Assembly: GCA_014706295.1 (NCBI GenBank)
Contig: JACSVZ010000012.1
Location: forward strand, 14,737,582-14,801,581
DNA length: 64,000 nt
Source: Lycocorax pyrrhopterus obiensis
Taxonomy: Eukaryota; Chordata; Aves; Passeriformes; Paradisaeidae
Direction of reading: 5' to 3'
Shown: in pieces, positions 51,901 to 59,351 of the stretch
Layout: each line of letters starts with the position of its first letter
Position numbering within the stretch: the first letter of the stretch is position 1
Made by a program: the position numbers and the translations under genes
Notes under the pieces: model-generated
Databases searched by the model: none
What the model was told of the DNA's origin: nothing
The model's input: the letters and a program-made list of their open reading frames with translations, nothing else

Positions 51901-54900
51901 GTGGGGAAGGGTTGGATCTCCTGCATCTGCTGCTCAGACCCCACCCTGGCAGATATCCTGGGAAAGAGCCTCTCCAGCTGCTGGCAGCTCCCCAGGAAAG
52001 CACCTTTTTCAGCTGATGAAAGTCAAGGCTGCTGCCAGCGTTTTGGACCAGTCTTTCCTCTAATGGAAGCACCCAGGTCATTTAAAGGAAAACATGTTTG
52101 TGCTGGGAAGGAAAAATGCCCCTTAAATCAGCTCTGAAGGCAAACTGGGATTGTGCCCCGTGCTGGGGGCTGTAAAAGCAGGGTAATTAATGAGGAAATA
52201 AGTGTTACAACAGTGATATTTTAAAGAAATGGATCCACTGTGGAGCATGTAGTTTATACATAAATCCAGTTGATGGATTTTTTTGCTACCAAAGTCAGGT
52301 CTGTGGCTCAGGTAAAAGAGGTTTTTCCCAGCTGAGGGTTTCAAATCCTTGTCTTCCTAGACAAACACATGCCTTGTAGCTGTGCAAGCCATTTCTGGGC
52401 CAAACAACTGCCTGCCATCCAGGCACTGACGTGCAGTGGGAAATCTTGATGCTGCTGGCCACAGATCACCTCTGTGACAGCCTTTTAGGGACCTTCCCTT
52501 GCTTGGGCTGTGCAGCACAAACCTGTTCCCTGCCAGCTGCTGTGCTGTGAGCAGAACTGAAGGTTTGAACACTTGTTCTGGTTTGTAGTTGCATCTTCAG
52601 CAGCTCCTTGTAGAACCCCACTAGATCTCACCATGTAACTCTATAACTAATGGGATTTCTCCTATTAGTCCCAAGTTAGTGGCACTGAATTTTGTGCAGG
52701 TGATGTTGTTTTAATGGTTTCTGTTCTGGTTTACGGTAATCTGGGAGGTGTTTTCCATGATCTGTCAGCAAGGGTTCACCCTTTTCCCTGTCCCTGAAGA
52801 AACCTGTGATCCATTTTCTAATGCTCTCCTGAGAAAGCAGCGCTGTCACACATTTGGGGACAGCTCTCTGAAACACCCTGACTCGATGTGAACGTGATAA
52901 AAGTGTGATTATGTGTTGGAGTCCAAAGTGCAGGGAATATTTCTCTGCCTGTTTTGAAGAGTTTTACCCCCCTGGACAACCCTGTCTTTGACCTTTGTCC
53001 ATGGAGAAAATTACCTACCCTCTGGGAAGAAGCAGAATCTACACTGGTGTGAACTCGGTGATAGAACATTATGTAGGATTGTCACAGGGTGCAAATTTAG
53101 AGGTGTTGGGTTTGTTAATATAGCAAAATAGATAAGAAACAAAACCTTCGAAATGGAGGATTGTTGTTGTTTTAGGCCTTCTTCTTTCTTCTTTCTTTAC
53201 TCCATATTCTGCGGCAAAAGTGGATTGAGAGGATTGGGTGAAAAATGCCGCGGTTCCTTTCATGTGACAGAACGATTTATTGAACACTGGTAGAAAAGTA
53301 AAAATATCTTTCGTTTCGGGCTTTCATTGGTTAATTTACCTTTAAAAGAACAGTGTTATCTTGATAACTCAGCTTTTCCTTCACGTTTCCTAAGGGCAGT
53401 CATGTCTCTCTGGCTGAGCTCCTCTGATAAGACTTAATAAACAACTATCTGAGACCAAAAGCGTGGAAAAGTCCCGTTGGTCTGCAGAGCCCAGGCAAGG
53501 GCTCTGGAAACTCCTCCATGCGGGGAGACATAATTAAGGCACGGTAAAGCGTCAGTTATGAGGTGTGGTTACAGTCAGGAACCCATTGATGATGCAAATC
53601 GATGACTTCATCAGTTTGCACCTTTGGCCTGGTGGGTCCAAAAGCAGAACCAGAACAGCAGGAAGGATTTTTTACAACCCAAGCTGCCAGGTTTGCCTGG
53701 AACAGCACTCTCCTGCCCCGTCCTGCTGTTCACTGTGTCCCTCGCTGTCCCCAGGCACGCGCAGTCCCTGGCAGCCCTGCAGGCCTACGCTCACTGGCTG
53801 GCCCAGTTCTACAGCGAGGTGCACCGGCAGAACCCCGAGCAGTTCATCTCCCTGGTGTCCACGGCGCTGGAGGCCATCACCCCCCTCATCAGCTCCAAGG
53901 TACTGCTGGCCCTGGGCTTCCCTGGGGGCTGCATTCCAGAGCAGCTCTCAACAGCACTGGGGGTCAGGCTGATACAAGAATAAGCAACTTAAAGGCTTTG
54001 AAACTCAGTCTAATGATTTTATGGCTTGAAAGCAGAGAAATCTCTCTCTCGTGGTATTTAGGGAACTGAGCTATGCTCTGGTTGACAAATAATTCATAGA
54101 ATTGTTTAGGAAAAGCTCTAAGATCGAGTCCAACCATTCCCCCAGCACTGCCAAGGCCACCACTGACCCATGTCCCCAAGTGCCACATCCACATGGCTCT
54201 TAAATCCCTCCAGGGATGGTGACTCCAGCACTGCCTTGAGCACCCTGTGCCTGACCACCCTTTTCATGAAGAAACTTTCCCAATATCCAATCTCACCCTC
54301 CCCTGGCACAGCTGGAGGCCATTTCCTCATCCTGTCCCTTGTTCCCTGGGAGCAGAGCCTGAGCCCCCCCGGACTGCACCCCCCAGGTCCTGGCAGCTCA
54401 GTGTGCTGACCCTGGCTGTGTGTGCTGGTGTGACTGGGCAGCCTGACCACCCCTCTCTCTCTCAGGTGCAGGAGAAGCTGCTGCTCTCAGCGTGCCACCT
54501 GCTGGTGTCCTTGGCCACCACGGTGCGCCCGGTGTTCCTGATCAGCATCCCGGCCGTGCAGAAGGTGTTCAACAGGATCACTGACACCTCTGCCCAGCGC
54601 CTCCCCGACAAGGTCAGTCGGCCCAGAGCTGTCTCACACTGAAATCAGGTGTCCTTGGGAAGATGTGCCTCAGGTGGTGGGGGATAACCTCAAAAAACAC
54701 CTGGAGGGGCAGCAATTATCTCTGTATTGTGGATATCCAGGAATTGCAGTGATGCTGTTTGTAATTAATGATCCACTTCAAGCAACAGCACAAGGGAAAA
54801 ATACAATTGCACCTCTTAGATCTGATTCTTTTGTTGACACCATCCCTGATTCTGCATCAGCTTTACAGTACAGACACGTTGATTCTGACCTACACGAAGA

Positions 54901-57900
54901 GTTTTTTGTGAAACTCAAGTATTTACATTGCAGAAGAAGTGTAAATACTATAAATATATTCCATTTATAGCTCTGAAAAGCCGCAGTGGAGGCTGGGATA
55001 TGGTTGTGTTGTGTGCTGGCAAGGAAGCACAGAGTGCTGCACAAGGCAGGAGCTCAGCTTGTAAACCAGACAAGGAGTAATGGAAGGAAAAACCATCTTT
55101 GTTTTTATAAACACCAGAGATTTATTGCTGTAGGGAAGGGCTGACAGAGCTGGGAGCTGGTTCCAGGCCTTAAATCCTGGAGGTTTGCTTGTCTCTCTGC
55201 AGAGCTGGTGCTTGGGCTCACGTTGTGCTGTTGAACAGCGAGCACTGCTGGTGTCTCGGACAGCCATAAAATGTCATTTCACTCCTATTTCACTCCAGGC
55301 TTGTGCTCCAGCAAAAGTTAACTTGGAAAAAAAGTTAAAACTTTGTCTCTTTGCTTAATGCCCCATCCCTAGAAGTGTCCATGACCAGGTTGGACTTGGA
55401 GCAGCCTGGCCTGGTGGAAGGTGTCCCTGCCCATGGCAGGGGGTTGGAACAACGTGACCTTTAAGGTCCCTTCAACCCAAACCATTCCATGATTCAATGG
55501 TTTTGCTGTCAGTCCGACCTGGTGCTGTCTGGGCTCTTGTAGGTGGCTTTCTGCTCCCACATCTCCTTAAGGGTTCCAGGAACTCGGGGTTTGTATCCAG
55601 CTGTGGGGGTGTTTTGGGAGCTGCTGTCTATCCTCAGTGTCCAAGGAGCTCTGCAGAGCTCATCCACATCAGAGCTGCACAAAGCAGGGGTAGAACACGA
55701 TGAGCTTTAACCTCCCTTCCCACCCAAACCATTCCATGACTGTGATTCCTGTCCCTCCCAGGCCCAGGTGCTGGTGTGCAGGGCTCTGTCCAACGTGCTG
55801 CTGCTGCCCTGGCCCAACCTGCCCGAGAGCGAGCAGCAGTGGGCCGTGCGCTCCACCAACCACGCCAGCCTTGTGTCCGCCCTCACCAGGGACTACCGCC
55901 AGCTCAAGGCCACGGCCAGCCTGCCCCAGAGGAAGGTGCAGCTGGAGGACAGTAAGTACCAGCGTCCTGCTCCCTCCTGCTGCACTGGGGAGCGTCATTA
56001 AGCTGATTTGCCAGTAATTATTTTGGCTGAGAAATCGTTTTGCGTACGGGAAAGGAGCAGGTTGTGTTCTCTTTCTATTTTTAGAGGCTTTTCTGCTCTG
56101 TACAGGGCACTCTCGCCCCAAGTCGCCTGTAAACTGTTCCATTAAAGTGCTGCCTTCCTGAGGAAGGTGGGGTGAGGGTTGGGATAAAAGTTTGAGTGGT
56201 AAGGATTGCCCTGGGAGTACTGCACAGCCTCATGGCGTGGTTTTAGAAATACTGGCGGGGAGCGGTGTTAATGGAGATCATGGGTGTAAAAAGTGAAGGG
56301 GGAAATTTCTTGCAGACTTGGGAAGTACCAGAGAGTGTTTGTTTATATAGGAGGAATGCAAGGAAACTCCTGGCAGGAGTGCAGGGAACTTCTGTAAATG
56401 CTTTGGGCCTGGTTCTGGGTGTGTCTTTGGGTTTTTTTCCATTGAGGATCACTTCAGAAGTTGTTCAGAAATCTGCAGTGTCACACATCAGTTGTTTTAA
56501 TTACTCTGTGTGTGTGAGCTTCGTTTCTCTTCCTCTTACCTCTGAGCTGTTTTGGCGCGTGCCAGAAGCATCACCCCTCTTGTTTTGCAGCCAAAGTGAT
56601 CATCCACCAGACACTGAGCGTTCTGGAAGATATTGTAGAAAGTATCTCTGGAGAATCCACCAAGTCCCGGCAGATCTGTTATCAGTCGCTGCAAGAATCC
56701 GTGCAGGTCTCACTAGCCCTCTTCCCAGCTTTCATTCATCAGTCAGGTATAACCTCAGGCCAGGGGCCATGCTGTGAGTAGCTTTCTGAGCTCCTGATAA
56801 CACCCAGAGCAGCAGCACAGAGTCGTGGTGTGGGTGTGGAGTGTGTGGGTTGGCTGTGCCTGGGTGTGCTGGGAGAGCTGGGAAGGGACACCCATCCCTG
56901 CCAGCCAGGATCCAGGCAGGACTGGCACAGTTTCAAAGAGGAGCTGGTCCTGAGCACAAAAAAAATGCTTTAAAAGACCCTCTCTGGTTGTATTTGCCAT
57001 TTACATTCTCTGCAGAAGCTTGAAGACAAGGAGGGAGAGGTGTCATCAGATTAGGTCAGATGGTGTGGCATTTGGGGATTTTTTTCTCCCTGAGATGGAA
57101 CCGGGACTGTCACTGGCCAGCAGCTTGCAGTTTTGTGTCACATCAGGGTGCTTCCTCGTGTCCCATTTGGATCTGGGCTGAATTTTCTCAGTGAAGGGGC
57201 TGAGGGGAGACAAAAGGGGTGAAATGCAGAGAGGATCCAAGGCAGAGGCAAAGGGTGCTGTGACTCCAGGGAGCTCTTGTCTCCAGAACAGGCTGGCAAC
57301 CTCACCAATTGCAATTTATTGGCTACCAAAGGCTGTGTGATGAGGGAGGAGTTGAGCAGCTCCAGCTTGGTTATGCAGTGTTTATTGGGATGGATGAAGG
57401 ATTAGCTGGGTGCTGATCAGCTCACTGCAATCACCACGTGCTCCCTTCTGAAGACAGAAGGGTCTTCTCAGTTCCTGCCAAAAAAACAAGCTGGATTCTG
57501 TCTCCTCCACCCCAAGCTGTGTGGATGTTTTGGATTTCCTGGTGTTTCCTGTTAACCCTGTACAAGCAGTGAGAACTGGAGATGGGCCTGGAGCTGCCCC
57601 TGAGCTTTGTCCCAGCACTGTGTGCAGGCAGAGCACAGGCAGAGCTCACTGCGCCCTTGCTGGCAGGGTTTGGGGTTGTTCTGAGGGGTTGGTGCTGCCT
57701 GTGCTTGTCATCCCTGGCAGCTTTTGGGAGGGGATGAGCAATCCTGAAGCCCTGTAGTAACCAGCTGATGGTTTCAGTTTCTCAGACACCCCTGCTGGTA
57801 AATTCCCAAGAGTTAATGGGGTTCCCTGAACAGGAGGAGCAAACTTGAGACTTACGTAAAAGACTGAAACATAAAATACTGATTGATGTACTTGGATGTT

Positions 57901-59284
57901 TCCTTAACACGTTCTTTTTGCTTTTCTCTTCTCTTAGATGTGACAGATGAGATGCTGAGCTTCTTCCTCACCCTGTTCCAAGGCCTGAGGGTGCAGATGG
58001 GAGTGCCTTTCACTGAGCAGATCATACAGACCTTCCTGAACATGTTCACCAGGTACTGCCCAGCACTGGTCACTTCTTTCTCATCCCTCAGGATGGTTTA
58101 TCTTAGGAGCTGCTCAGCCCTGTCCCTAAAGTGGGCTGTTTCCAGCCTTTGTGGCCAGACTTTTGTCACATCCCAGGGCTGAATCTGAGGAAAACACTTC
58201 CCAGTCTGGAGAGTCCCAGTGCATGCTCATCAGTCATACCTGCCACTGTGCAGTTCCAGCTCTCCCACAGACTTTCTGGCAGTGTGGGGTGTTGAACTGG
58301 GCTCTCATATTCCCTCTTAGCTCCTGCCCAAGGTCTGAGGGTGTCCCTTCACTCATCTTTTGTTGGGAAGGGGAATCTGTCAACCCTCAGTCACAACCTC
58401 CCTCCTTTCTGTGGCTTCATGTACTTGGCCTGTATTAACTGAGCATTTTAGAGGCATCACCAGTTTTCCAGTAAACCAGGCGAGCCTGCAGATCTCTGGG
58501 AATCTTCCTAATGCCTGTTTGTGTCCCAGGGAGCAGCTGGCAGAGAGCATCCTGCACGAGGGCAGCACCGGCTGCCGGGTGGTGGAAAAGTTCCTGAAGA
58601 TCCTGCAGGTGGTGGTGCAGGAGCCAGGCCAGGTGTTCAAACCCTTCCTGCCCAGTGTGATCTCGCTGTGCATGGAGCAGGTGTATCCCATCATTGCAGA
58701 GGTAGGGCTGCTCTCCCAGGGCTGGGAATGGGAATGGGAATGGGAATGGGAATGGGAATGGGAATGGGAAGGGAAGGCATTGCTGGGGGGGTGACAGCAG
58801 TGAAGCTTTGGCTTTCCAAGAGCTGCGTGTGTCAATCCCTGTGGAGGGAGAGCACCCTGTGGAGGACTACTCAGTGGGATTGGATGCAGTGTGGGTGGAG
58901 GATTTTGTCAGGAGTTTCAGAGAAGCTAAAATTAGGGAGGTGGTCAAAGCAGGAGGTGAAACTCAGATTCAGTGACGTGTTTTCAGCTGCTGGGTTTGGT
59001 GCTCCCTTAGGAGAAATGCTTTTGTGCTTGGCTGCAAAGCCCTGGGTTGGTGGGATCCAGGGTTGGGGTGGCATCCACCAGAGGAGGCTGCTCTGAGCTC
59101 TGTCCCCTGTCCTGCCAGCGCTCATCCCCCTGATGTGAAAGCAGAGCTGTTTGAGCTGCTGTTCCGGGTCCTGCACCACAACTGGAGGTACTTCTTCAAA
59201 TCCAGCGTGCTGGCCAGTGTCCAGAGGGGGAAGTGGCAGAGGAGCAGATGGAGAACGAAGCCCAGTTCAAGTGCCATCATGCAG
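6968..59284 (+). CDS. XPO6: Exportin-6 gene, coding exons 1-21 (3' end missing)
   Basis: Spliced gene for exportin-6 (RanBP20), an importin-beta family receptor that with RanGTP exports profilin-actin from the nucleus and so keeps nuclear actin low. Twenty-one exons were placed by GT-AG sites and matching phases. Exons 1-20 sum to 2784 nt, or 928 codons without a stop, and match the vertebrate protein almost residue for residue. The importin-beta N-terminal domain is expected at about residues 31-97, followed by an exportin-1-like region and HEAT-type helical repeats (family knowledge). Exon 21 adds residues 929-982 but carries frame-breaking insertions. The human protein is 1125 aa as I remember it, so about 143 C-terminal residues are absent. 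Identification is very secure; the broken 3' end may be an assembly fault. Confidence 0.96.
7215..7382 (+). repeat. CR1 LINE 3' fragment
   Basis: Short sense copy from GCTGTGGCTGCCCCTGG to the 3' end CCAACCCAAACCATTTCGTG, about 240 bp inside intron 1. Confidence 0.8.
10339..10695 (+). repeat. Minisatellite carrying eleven splice-donor motifs
   Basis: Tandem array of 31-bp units (GGCACAGGTGAGCTCAGGGA then GGCTGTTCCAC), some lengthened to about 39 bp by an inserted TGCTGCCTGTCC. Eleven units contain CAGGTGAG, a consensus 5' splice site in the sense of XPO6. Spacing is too short and too regular for exons, and no acceptors lie between units. Confidence 0.9.
11110..11568 (+). mobile_element. Solo-LTR-like element, copy A
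   Basis: 459-bp element beginning TGATGCC and ending GGCATCA (a 7-bp inverted terminus with TG...CA ends). It is flanked by the 4-bp direct repeat ACTG (11106-11109 and 11569-11572). AATAAA at 11491-11496 sets the likely orientation. A near-identical copy lies inverted at 36976-37438. The 4-bp duplication suits a class I endogenous retrovirus LTR. No internal retroviral genes are present. Confidence 0.75.
14849..15313 (+). repeat. CR1 LINE 3' fragment
   Basis: Sense copy with the fuller 3' region, from GGATGTGGAGCTGTTGGAGC through CTCCAGGAGAGCTGG to CCATTCCATGATTCTGTG. Confidence 0.85.
22707..22938 (-). repeat. CR1 LINE fragment, different subfamily
   Basis: Antisense copy starting GGAATGATTGAGGTTAGAAA, with ATCGAGTCCAACC and the block CCATTCCAATACCTGCTCAC. 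It differs from most copies here, which have the GGTTTGGGTTGGAAGG end. Confidence 0.8.
23753..23843 (+). CDS. XPO6: XPO6 exon 2
   Basis: Residues 2-31 (ASEEASLRALESLMTEFF near the start, NERKREI at the end), the first helices of the receptor. The acceptor is CCCAG at 23752 and the donor GTGAGT at 23844; one base of codon 32 is carried over. The 1682-bp intron that follows holds a CR1 copy at 24310-24735 and otherwise unique sequence. Confidence 0.95.
24310..24735 (+). repeat. CR1 LINE 3' fragment
   Basis: Sense copy in intron 2, from CCCGAGGGCTGGAACCCC to the 3' end CCCTTCCAACCCAAACCATT. Confidence 0.85.
25526..25638 (+). CDS. XPO6: XPO6 exon 3
   Basis: Residues 32-69, with ELLNNFAQQIGAWRFCLYF and the conserved SSTRNDYVMMYSLTVFE. 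This begins the importin-beta N-terminal domain, which contacts RanGTP in this family. A long T-run precedes the TGCAG acceptor and the donor is GTGAGG; it ends on a codon boundary. The 2910-bp intron that follows has a 24-bp tandem triplication (26366-26440) and a CR1 (28092-28467). Confidence 0.95.
26366..26440 (+). repeat. Three-copy 24-bp tandem repeat
   Basis: Three successive copies of CTGAATCAGAGGGGTTTATA plus a 4-base tail in intron 3, with a few substitutions. It is too short to call a minisatellite family. Confidence 0.8.
28092..28467 (+). repeat. CR1 LINE 3' fragment
   Basis: Sense copy in intron 3, ending about 80 bp before exon 4. It starts TTCAGCCTGGAGAAGAGAAG and ends near CCCAAACCAGTCTGACATTC. 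Confidence 0.85.
28549..28746 (+). CDS. XPO6: XPO6 exon 4
   Basis: Residues 70-135 in 66 whole codons: NLINKMWLGVPSQDK, YFIRNKLCKVIVDIG and ending FYHDFFTNILQ. It completes the importin-beta N-terminal domain and starts the exportin-1-like region. The acceptor follows TTTTCCAG and the donor is GTAAGA. The acceptor lies about 80 bp after a CR1 3' end. The 2489-bp intron that follows shows no recognisable repeat. Confidence 0.95.
31236..31395 (+). CDS. XPO6: XPO6 exon 5
   Basis: Residues 136-188: LIQSPVTTPLGLIMLK followed by EELRKLLLDQVQTVLGLLT, helical repeat material of the exportin-1-like region. The donor is GTACGA and one base of codon 189 is carried over. The following intron is only 398 bp and appears to be unique sequence. 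Confidence 0.95.
31794..31871 (+). CDS. XPO6: XPO6 exon 6
   Basis: Residues 189-214. ILESIWDKHSATAATPPPSP leads into SPTSGES, a Ser/Pro-rich stretch that is probably a flexible loop between helical repeats. Phase matches on both sides. The 5957-bp intron that follows is the most repeat-rich: CR1 pieces at 32168-32860, 32925-33092, 33969-34165, 34964-35715 and 37722-37783, and an LTR at 36976-37438. Confidence 0.93.
32168..32860 (-). repeat. CR1 LINE fragment (about 690 bp)
   Basis: Antisense copy of a subfamily starting GGAATTGTTAAGGTTGGAAA, with CCATGTCCCCAAGTGCCACA and the CTCCTTTTCTCCAGGCTGAG block. Related copies are at 33969, 54092 and 59352. Confidence 0.8.
32925..33092 (+). repeat. 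CR1 LINE 3' fragment
   Basis: Short sense copy with CAGGGTGCCCAGAGAAGC and the 3' end CCAACCCAAACTGTTCTGTG. It faces the antisense copy just before it. Confidence 0.8.
33969..34165 (-). repeat. CR1 LINE 3' fragment
   Basis: Antisense copy beginning CACAGAATCACTGGGGTTGG, with the CCATGTCCCCAGGTGCCACA block. The right border is uncertain. Confidence 0.75.
34964..35715 (-). repeat. CR1 LINE fragment, longest copy
   Basis: Antisense copy from GTTTGGGTTGGAAGGCACC to the further 5' block GGCTGCTCTCAATCCATTCC and TGGCCTTGTTGAGCTTC. It has no intact reverse transcriptase frame. Confidence 0.85.
36976..37438 (-). mobile_element. Solo-LTR-like element, copy B
   Basis: 463-bp inverted partner of the element at 11110-11568, again TGATGCC...GGCATCA, flanked by GTTT (36972-36975 and 37439-37442). 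The different target sites show two separate insertions and not a segmental duplication. On the minus strand AATAAA corresponds to 37048-37053. Confidence 0.75.
37722..37783 (-). repeat. CR1 scrap before exon 7
   Basis: GTTGGAAGGGATCCACAAGG followed by ATCAGAGTCCAGCTGC and CCTGCACAGGAC is a CR1 3' end in antisense, ending about 45 bp before the exon 7 acceptor. Confidence 0.65.
37829..38282 (+). CDS. XPO6: XPO6 exon 7 (largest, 454 nt)
   Basis: Residues 215-365, the largest coding exon: DLLSSLLQSPSAAKLLNQP, ALECLAHLFSWIP, a basic patch FARFGCDTRARK, and NELMSKNCVPMEFEEYLL, ending LEELDE. The acceptor TCCCCCAG follows a CR1 scrap by about 45 bp. The exon is much more GC-rich than its introns. 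The 3571-bp intron that follows contains an LTR-like element at 40635-41000; the rest is unique. Confidence 0.96.
40635..41000 (-). mobile_element. Probable solo LTR, different family
   Basis: About 366 bp flanked by direct repeats TGTGATG (40628-40634 and 41001-41007). Read on the minus strand it has a TATA box (CATATAAAAGCC, about 40726-40737) followed by CATTAAAGTGAGCC as a possible poly(A) signal region, and ends ...AGCGACA. A duplication of 6 to 7 bp suits an ERVK-type LTR. The other terminus is TA and not CA, perhaps through mutation. Borders are less certain than for copies A and B. Confidence 0.5.
41854..41980 (+). CDS. XPO6: XPO6 exon 8
   Basis: Residues 366-408: YIEKFTDFLRLFVSVHLRR and FPVVEFLALLFKYTFHQ, helical repeats. 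It uses a TAG acceptor (CCCTTGTAG) and the donor GTACAG. The 1056-bp intron that follows holds a CR1 at 42458-42780. Confidence 0.95.
42458..42780 (-). repeat. CR1 LINE 3' fragment
   Basis: Antisense copy in intron 8, starting TCACAGAATCTTGGAATGG with GGGTTGGAAGGGACCTT and ending near CTCGAGCCCCTTGAGGC. Confidence 0.85.
43037..43146 (+). CDS. XPO6: XPO6 exon 9
   Basis: Residues 409-444: PTHEGYFSCLDIWTLFLDY then LTSKIKSRLADKEAVLN. The acceptor is TTCCAG and the donor GTGAGG. A CR1 copy (43182-43375) begins about 35 bp after the donor; the rest of the 2250-bp intron looks unique. Confidence 0.95.
43182..43375 (-). repeat. CR1 LINE 3' fragment
   Basis: Antisense copy in intron 9, about 35 bp after the exon 9 donor: GGAATCATGGAATGGTTTGG to CCTCCCCACCCTCCCAGGG. 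An internal stretch is missing relative to the other copies. Confidence 0.85.
45397..45505 (+). CDS. XPO6: XPO6 exon 10
   Basis: Residues 445-481: YEDALVLLLTEVLNRIQFRY, ending in the acidic LEELDDETLDDD. The acidic run probably forms an exposed loop; this is inference. The acceptor is CTGCAG and the donor GTAAGG. The 1356-bp intron that follows shows no repeat I can name. Confidence 0.95.
46862..46954 (+). CDS. XPO6: XPO6 exon 11
   Basis: Residues 482-512 in 31 whole codons: QQTEWQRYLRQSLEVVAKVM, ending LLPTHAFSTL. Both borders are phase 0, so skipping exon 11 alone would keep the frame. The donor is GTAAGT. The 1978-bp intron that follows is unique sequence as far as can be seen. Confidence 0.95.
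48933..49002 (+). CDS. XPO6: XPO6 exon 12
   Basis: Residues 513-535: FPVLQDNLEVYLGLQQFVVT, the shortest internal coding exon (70 nt). The acceptor TCTCTTCCAG is strong and the donor is GTAATA. The 1440-bp intron that follows has a short CR1 tail at 49572-49650. Confidence 0.94.
49572..49650 (-). repeat. CR1 3' tail
   Basis: Short antisense piece AGAATCCCAGAATGGGTCAG followed by GTTGGAAGGGACC and ATCTGATCCAAC. Confidence 0.7.
50443..50602 (+). CDS. XPO6: XPO6 exon 13
   Basis: Residues 536-588: HRLNITAENDCRRLHCSLRD, then LSSLLQAVGRLAEYFTGDV and NDALTVVE. The acceptor CGCTGCAG has a weak, G-rich pyrimidine tract, yet the phase and conserved residues leave no doubt. The donor is GTGGGT. The 1169-bp intron that follows holds a CR1 (50690-51265) and a short CR1 tail (51385-51445). 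Confidence 0.95.
50690..51265 (+). repeat. CR1 LINE fragment
   Basis: Sense copy in intron 13, from the GCTGAGCCCCCAGCGTGGGC block to GGCAGGGGTGGGATGAGAT. The left border near 50690 is uncertain and the usual 3' end is missing. Confidence 0.8.
51385..51445 (+). repeat. CR1 3' tail
   Basis: TTGGACTTCGTGATCTTCGG then GGTCTTTTCCAACCTTGATG and ATTCCACGATTC is the classic CR1 3' end in sense orientation. Confidence 0.8.
51772..51864 (+). CDS. XPO6: XPO6 exon 14
   Basis: Residues 589-619: LVKVTLYGSQIKLYNIET, ending VPSVLKPDLID. The exon ends GATGT next to the donor GTGAGT; the phase of exon 15 fixes the boundary. The 1890-bp intron that follows has no repeat that I recognise. Confidence 0.95.
53755..53899 (+). 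CDS. XPO6: XPO6 exon 15
   Basis: Residues 620-668: HAQSLAALQAYAHWLAQFYS then VHRQNPEQFISLV and ITPLISSK. This is the least conserved of the exons against my memory of the human protein, with several changes around FYSEVHRQNPEQF. The donor is GTACTG. The 566-bp intron that follows is more than half CR1 (54092-54400). Confidence 0.94.
54092..54400 (-). repeat. CR1 LINE 3' fragment
   Basis: Antisense copy filling most of intron 15: CATAGAATTGTTTAGGAAAA, GAGTCCAACCATTCCC, and ending around GACTGCACCCCCCAGG. Confidence 0.8.
54466..54612 (+). CDS. XPO6: XPO6 exon 16
   Basis: Residues 669-717 in 49 whole codons: VQEKLLLSACHLLVSLATTV and PVFLISIPAVQKVFNRITD. Both borders are phase 0, so skipping would be silent for frame. 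The acceptor TCTCTCTCAG is strong and the donor is GTCAGT. The 1149-bp intron that follows contains two CR1 3' pieces. Confidence 0.95.
55365..55498 (+). repeat. CR1 3' fragment
   Basis: Short sense copy in intron 16 ending CCCAAACCATTCCATGATTC. Confidence 0.8.
55670..55748 (+). repeat. CR1 3' tail beside the exon 17 acceptor
   Basis: GATGAGCTTTAACCTCCC, then CCAAACCATTCCATGACTGTG, the 3' end of a sense CR1, stopping about 13 bp before the exon 17 AG. Confidence 0.75.
55762..55951 (+). CDS. XPO6: XPO6 exon 17
   Basis: Residues 718-780: AQVLVCRALSNVLLLPWPNL, ESEQQWAVRSTNHASLVSAL, ending QRKVQLED. The acceptor CCTCCCAG sits only about 13 bp after a CR1 3' tail. The donor is GTAAGT. The 639-bp intron that follows is unique sequence. 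Confidence 0.95.
56591..56746 (+). CDS. XPO6: XPO6 exon 18
   Basis: Residues 781-832: KVIIHQTLSVLEDIVESISG, then STKSRQICYQSLQESVQV and LFPAFIHQS. The acceptor is TTTTGCAG and the donor GTATAA. The 1191-bp intron that follows shows no clear repeat. Confidence 0.95.
57938..58052 (+). CDS. XPO6: XPO6 exon 19
   Basis: Residues 833-870: DVTDEMLSFFLTLFQGLRVQ, then MGVPFTEQIIQTFLNMFT. A long pyrimidine tract precedes the CTCTTAG acceptor; the donor is GTACTG. The 477-bp intron that follows is unique. Confidence 0.95.
58530..58701 (+). CDS. XPO6: XPO6 exon 20
   Basis: Residues 871-928: EQLAESILHEGSTGCRVVEK, FLKILQVVVQEPGQVFKPFL, ending MEQVYPIIAE. It ends on a codon boundary at the donor GTAGGG. 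This is the last exon with an intact frame. A GGGAAT hexamer run starts about 20 bp inside the 417-bp intron that follows. Confidence 0.95.
58723..58775 (+). repeat. GGGAAT hexamer microsatellite
   Basis: About eight perfect GGGAAT copies beginning about 20 bp after the exon 20 donor. Confidence 0.95.
59119..59284 (+). CDS. XPO6: XPO6 exon 21, frame broken by small insertions
   Basis: Matches residues 929-982 (DVKAELFELLFRVLHHNWRY, KSSVLASVQRG, EEQMENEAQF, ending AIMQ) with proper splice sites (CTGCCAG and GTACCC). It is 166 nt where 162 are expected. An extra C in the run at 59126-59130 puts TGA (59131-59133) in frame five codons in. About two extra bases near 59226-59232 and an extra A at 59269-59270 shift the frame again. 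All three are insertions, two of them inside short runs, which fits uncorrected long-read error; a truly degraded exon is the alternative. The remaining XPO6 exons were not found after it. Confidence 0.85.
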
Positions 59285-59351
59285 GTACCCTCACCCCTTC
59301 CCCAGAACCTCTCCTGCAGGGGAGCACGCGCTGCTCGGGCGCTGCAGTAAA

